In this document: positions 60,587-64,000 of the stretch, piece after piece
How positions within the stretch are numbered: position 1 is the stretch's first letter
Layout: each line of letters opens with the position of its first letter
Source of the DNA: an uncultured Clostridia bacterium
Lineage (GTDB): Bacteria; Bacillota; Clostridia; Christensenellales; CAG-138
NCBI GenBank assembly: GCA_934633695.1
Contig: CAKTYT010000005.1
Span: 1-64,000 of the forward strand
Direction: 5' to 3'
DNA length: 64,000 nucleotides
Program-made: the position numbers and the translations under genes
The notes under the pieces: model-generated
The model's input: the letters and a program-made list of their open reading frames with translations, nothing else
Databases searched by the model: none
What the model was told of the DNA's origin: nothing

Positions 60587-62398
60587 ATGCCGAAATTAAC
60601 GAGCATGGGACCAATCTCTCCTTCCGAGGCGAAACGCACCGATATGGGCAAAAAAGCCGATAAGGGTTATATTTTCAAGAGACTTTTCAAGTATCTCGGC
60701 CGGCATAAGCTTCTCATTGCCGTGTGCATAGTGCTCGTCATTGTCGGCAATGTCATTGCTCTCCTGGGACCGAGCCTGTCCGGAAAGGCGATAGATGCGA
60801 TCGGGAGAAAAGCAGGTGAGGCCGATTTCGGGCTGGTAGGCAAATACACATCGTTGATGATAGTTTTTTATATTGTCAGCGGTGTAATGAACTATGTTCT
60901 CTCGATATTGTTGATTAAACTGTCACGCAATGTTGTCTTCCAGATGCGGCGTGATGTTTTCAACAAGCTCACAACACTTCCGGTCGGCTTTTTCGACAGG
61001 CGGCAGACGGGAGATATCATAAGCGTAATATCCTACGACATCGACACAGTAAATGCATCACTTTCAAATGATTTGATCCAAATTGTGCGAAGTGCGATAA
61101 CCGTTGTGGGCTCATTCATCATGATGCTGAGAATTAAACCGGTTTTGGTATTGATTTTTGCGGTGACGGTGCCGGCATCGATCGTTTCTTCAAGGTATAT
61201 AACCAAATTCGTGCGTCCCCTGTTCCGCAAACGCAGCAGAAAGCTGGGCGAGCTCAACGGTTACGCTGAGGAAATGATTGATGGGCAGAAAGTCACGAGG
61301 GCATACAATCGCGAAGCGAAGGTAATTGAGGGGTTCGACGCTAAAAACGATGAGGCGGTCGAAGCGTATACAAGGGCTGAATACTACGGAACTCTCATGG
61401 GTCCGTCTGTCAACTTTATCAACAACATATCGCTGACCCTTGTAAGTGTTTTCGGTGCAATAATGTACATACGCGGCGGAATAGGTCTTGGAGATATTTC
61501 CTCTTTTGTGCTTTATTCAAGAAAGTTTTCAGGTCCAATTAACGAAATTGCAAATATCTTCAGCGAACTTCAGTCGGCATTTGCTGCAGCGGAGAGGGTT
61601 TTCAGGCTTATTGATGAAGAATCCGAGCCGCAGGATGCAAAGGATGCACAGTTGCTTGAGGATGTTAGAGGCGACGTTGATATTAAAGACGTGACATTTG
61701 GCTATGTGCCTGAAAGAACGATTATCAGAAACTTTAATTTGAATGCAGAAAGTGGAAGTTTGATTGCGATAGTAGGCCCCACCGGTGCGGGAAAAACCAC
61801 GATAATTAACCTGCTTATGCGGTTTTATGACGTGAATTCCGGTGAGATTGATGTGGATGGAAGAAGCATTTATTCCCTGACAAGGGATAGCTTAAGGCGT
61901 GCATACACCATGGTGCTGCAGGAAACGTGGTTGTTCCACGGCACGATATTTGAGAATATAGCCTATGCAAAAGAAGATGCGACAATGGAGGAGGTCGTTG
62001 CCGCCGCAAAGGCCGCAAGGATACACAACTACATTATGAGACTTCCCGATGGCTACAATACCGTTTTGAGTGATAACGGAACGAGCATATCGAAGGGTCA
62101 GAAACAGCTGATGACGATCGCAAGGGCAATGCTGATAAATTCGCATATGCTCATCCTTGATGAAGCAACGAGCAATGTTGATACGAGAACAGAAATGGCG
62201 ATTCAATCTGCGATGCGAGACTTGATGAAGGACAAGACCTGTTTTGTTATTGCACACAGGCTCTCGACAATAAAGAATGCCGATATGATACTCGTTGTCA
62301 ACAACGGTGAGATTGTCGAAAAGGGCAGGCACGAGGAATTGCTTAGACTGAATGGCTTTTATTCCGAACTTTATTATTCACAATTTGAAGTGTATTAG
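60587..62398 (+). CDS. ABC exporter half-transporter with catalytic ATP site
   Basis: 603 residues: a 25-residue N-terminal extension, six membrane helices, then the ATPase with Walker A GPTGAGKTT, signature ISKGQKQL, Walker B MLILDEATSNVD (catalytic Glu) and switch HRLST. The signature is altered (SKGQ for SGGQ). Together with the partner this predicts one good ATP site, formed by this protein's Walker motifs and the partner's SGGQ, and one degenerate site. The ATG lies next to the partner's stop with no gap. A terminator follows. Confidence 0.95.
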   Translation: MPKLTSMGPISPSEAKRTDMGKKADKGYIFKRLFKYLGRHKLLIAVCIVLVIVGNVIALLGPSLSGKAIDAIGRKAGEADFGLVGKYTSLMIVFYIVSGVMNYVLSILLIKLSRNVVFQMRRDVFNKLTTLPVGFFDRRQTGDIISVISYDIDTVNASLSNDLIQIVRSAITVVGSFIMMLRIKPVLVLIFAVTVPASIVSSRYITKFVRPLFRKRSRKLGELNGYAEEMIDGQKVTRAYNREAKVIEGFDAKNDEAVEAYTRAEYYGTLMGPSVNFINNISLTLVSVFGAIMYIRGGIGLGDISSFVLYSRKFSGPINEIANIFSELQSAFAAAERVFRLIDEESEPQDAKDAQLLEDVRGDVDIKDVTFGYVPERTIIRNFNLNAESGSLIAIVGPTGAGKTTIINLLMRFYDVNSGEIDVDGRSIYSLTRDSLRRAYTMVLQETWLFHGTIFENIAYAKEDATMEEVVAAAKAARIHNYIMRLPDGYNTVLSDNGTSISKGQKQLMTIARAMLINSHMLILDEATSNVDTRTEMAIQSAMRDLMKDKTCFVIAHRLSTIKNADMILVVNNGEIVEKGRHEELLRLNGFYSELYYSQFEVY

Positions 62399-62404
62399 AA
62401 AATC

Positions 62405-62442
62405 CTCCCGTATCTACGCAAAACAGATACGGGAGTTTGTTT
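62405..62442 (+). terminator. Rho-independent terminator of the ABC exporter
   Basis: CTCCCGTATCT (62405-62415) pairs with AGATACGGGAG (62425-62435), followed by TTTGTTT. It may also stop the convergent DUF1836 gene. Confidence 0.9.
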
Positions 62443-62446
62443 AACA

Positions 62447-63049
62447 CTATTCAATCTCAATGCTGCCGCCGTTCTCCAGCGAGCAGTTTTCAAGCAGCAG
62501 GAGCTTCTCTGCAAGCAGCCTTGAAAAACCGCTGATAATTGCGGAGGTTGCGATAAGCTCGCTCGTATTGTGTACCGAAAACTCAGAAACATCATCATGA
62601 TTGAGCAGTTCCGCTGCGAGTGTTCGTATTTGACGAACGAAGAAACTCGAAGAAACTCGGTGAGTCTCGGCGTACTGTTCATAAATTTCACGGATCTGCT
62701 CTTCAGCTATGCCCATGGGGATAATTTTCTGTATCATTGCGATTGAAAGACTCTGCTTTAACGTGCAAATGACTATGAGATAAGCAATGTGGATCCTGTA
62801 ATATTTTTTTCTGCACGGGCCGGGCATGACATTCGTGCGGACATAGTTATTGATCGCAGAAGCAGTCACAACCTGTTCTTCTTTAAGCTCGGGGGGCATA
62901 TAGTCGATGTATTGCTTGAGAAGCTGTACGACCTGCTCCATATAAAGCCCAAAGTCGGGAATCGATTCCCAATCGGGCAGGTTGAACCTGTTAAGATATT
63001 TTTCCCATCGGCGAAGTTTTCCGGCGATGAGGACCTCATCATAATTCAT
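62447..63049 (-). CDS. DUF1836 protein, putative MerR-like regulator
   Basis: 200 residues with the DUF1836 core: TASAINNYVRTNVMPGP followed by KKYYRIHIAYLIVICTLKQSLSIAMIQ, which resembles the MerR-type winged helix-turn-helix, and a helical C-terminal half. No ligand or DNA target is known to me. AAGGAG lies close before the ATG at 63049. It diverges from a degV gene, a frequent neighbour in clostridia, and may regulate it. Confidence 0.82.
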   Translation of the reverse strand: MNYDEVLIAGKLRRWEKYLNRFNLPDWESIPDFGLYMEQVVQLLKQYIDYMPPELKEEQVVTASAINNYVRTNVMPGPCRKKYYRIHIAYLIVICTLKQSLSIAMIQKIIPMGIAEEQIREIYEQYAETHRVSSSFFVRQIRTLAAELLNHDDVSEFSVHNTSELIATSAIISGFSRLLAEKLLLLENCSLENGGSIEIE

Positions 63050-63141
63050 TTAACGATGTCTCCTTTTTGATTGAATGCGACACTCACACAATTATAGCAT
63101 ACTGTTGCGAAAAAATCAATGAATCTTGTTAAGATAAGCTG

Positions 63142-63170
63142 TTGACATGCTTAGATATATGTGGTAATCT
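63142..63170 (+). promoter_or_regulatory. SigA-type promoter of the second degV
   Basis: TTGACA (63142-63147), 17 bases, TAATCT (63165-63170), 35 bases upstream of the start. Confidence 0.65.
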
Positions 63171-63205
63171 AATATTGAACATTAAGTTGCGGAAAGGAGA
63201 AAATT

Positions 63206-64000
63206 ATGTTTGAAATTGTGACTGACAGTGCAGCTAATCTCGAATATGATTTTGCAAAGCGGAATAATATAACCGTTATCCCGTTCCCCTACTTTATCGA
63301 TGGTGAGGAGTATGACTGTGTTGACCCCGAGGCCTTCGATGCACAGGAGTATTACGAATGCCTCAAACAGGGAAAAATCGTTACGACTTCTCAAATCACA
63401 CCCCAGCGATACGTTGAAAAAATCGGACCTATTTTAAGTACTGGGAGGGATGTGCTGTTTGTTGGGCTTTCCTCCTCCGTCAGCGGCTCCGTTTCTTCAG
63501 CGATGATTGCATCAAAACAGCTTAAAGAACAGTATCCGGACAGAAGGATGGTCGTGGTCGATTCAATAGGTGCTTCCTTAGGAGAGGGTTTTTTGCCCAT
63601 GAAGGCGGCAGAACTCAAGCGGGAAGGGATGGATATTGATTATGTCGCCGGGTATCTGAATGAAATGAAAGAACGCATTTGTCAGATTTTTACCGTTGAC
63701 GACCTTAAGCACCTCAGAAGGACCGGCAGACTTTCAAAGCTTGAAACGCTTATCGGTTCGGTACTGCATATAAAACCCATCCTTAAGGGGGATGATAAGG
63801 GCAGGATAGTCTGCTTTGCAAAGGTTCGCGGACGCAATAGATCCATTAAGGAGCTTGCGGAAAGATGCTGTTCTCTCATTGAAAATCCGGAAGAGCAGGT
63901 TATCGGTATTTCCCATGCATGCTGTAAGGACGATGCCGAACTGCTTAAAAAACTTATAAGCGAAAAGATAACGCCAAAGGGCTTTCTGACCGTGACGCAT
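63206..64000 (+). CDS. DegV family fatty-acid-binding protein, 3' end cut by window edge
   Basis: 265 codons are visible before the window ends, so about 20 residues of a typical 280-residue protein are missing. ATG at 63206 with GGAAAGGAGA upstream. Family features: EIVTDSAANL at the N-terminus, VGLSSSVSGSVSSAM, VDSIGASLGEG and LRRTGRLSK, matching the lipid-binding pocket segments of DegV/FakB proteins. It differs substantially from the DegV at 43675, suggesting different fatty-acid preference. Divergent from the DUF1836 regulator. Confidence 0.93.
   Translation, partial: MFEIVTDSAANLEYDFAKRNNITVIPFPYFIDGEEYDCVDPEAFDAQEYYECLKQGKIVTTSQITPQRYVEKIGPILSTGRDVLFVGLSSSVSGSVSSAMIASKQLKEQYPDRRMVVVDSIGASLGEGFLPMKAAELKREGMDIDYVAGYLNEMKERICQIFTVDDLKHLRRTGRLSKLETLIGSVLHIKPILKGDDKGRIVCFAKVRGRNRSIKELAERCCSLIENPEEQVIGISHACCKDDAELLKKLISEKITPKGFLTVTH

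Overview
The window looks like chromosome from an anaerobic, endospore-forming Clostridia-type Bacillota, close to the replication origin. The evidence is a parA-parB pair with two perfect parS sites, mnmG-rsmG, dnaN beside a cluster of DnaA boxes, the sporulation genes spmA, spmB, spoIIGA and sigE, a CIRCE-controlled clpB, a folate transporter under a THF-type riboswitch, and consensus SigA promoters (TTGACA-17-TATAAT). No rRNA, tRNA, CRISPR array, prophage or intact insertion sequence was seen. Assignment below class level is not possible from what I can see.

Left arm (1-28,022), mostly minus strand: alaX, a THUMP-type RNA methyltransferase, rluD and lspA. These are followed by a divergent pair of related secreted proteins on the plus strand and a decayed gene. 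Next come rsmG, mnmG (no ordinary start codon, apparent ACG start), an unusual protein made of two fused RluA-type pseudouridine synthases, a further rRNA methyltransferase, parB and parA, two parS sites, comB, spmB and spmA, a third near-parS site, a small acidic protein, a UspA-like protein and a LOG-family protein. Two plus-strand units interrupt this arm: a riboswitch-controlled folT with an extra C-terminal domain, and a lipoprotein. The arm ends with DUF1294, rsmI, a TrmN6-like methyltransferase, cvpA-like, a membrane-anchored protein, a lipid kinase, thpR, an M32 carboxypeptidase and dnaN.

Origin region (28,023-28,469): about seven DnaA-box-like nonamers lie within 145 bp between dnaN, transcribed leftward, and tilS, transcribed rightward. 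Gene orientation switches here, as expected at oriC, but dnaA is not adjacent.

Right arm (28,470-64,000): tilS, hpt, galE, an LCP cell-wall ligase, a second lipid kinase, a MATE exporter, greA and lysS on the plus strand. A minus-strand block follows with a HAD phosphatase and the elongasome genes mrdA-mreD-mreC. Then come a GntR-type regulator and a DegV protein with shared operator-like words, two facing gene fragments, mgtE with an unusual leader, clpB, a VanY-like lipoprotein, spoIIGA-sigE, addA, feoAB, a heterodimeric ABC exporter, a DUF1836 regulator, and a second degV cut by the window edge.

Most of the content is translation and RNA modification, chromosome segregation, cell-wall growth and sporulation. 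The most unusual points are the tandem RluA fusion, the ACG start of mnmG, the origin layout without dnaA, the FolT C-terminal fusion, the mgtE leader with a small ORF and no Shine-Dalgarno sequence, and the putative GntR-DegV regulon.
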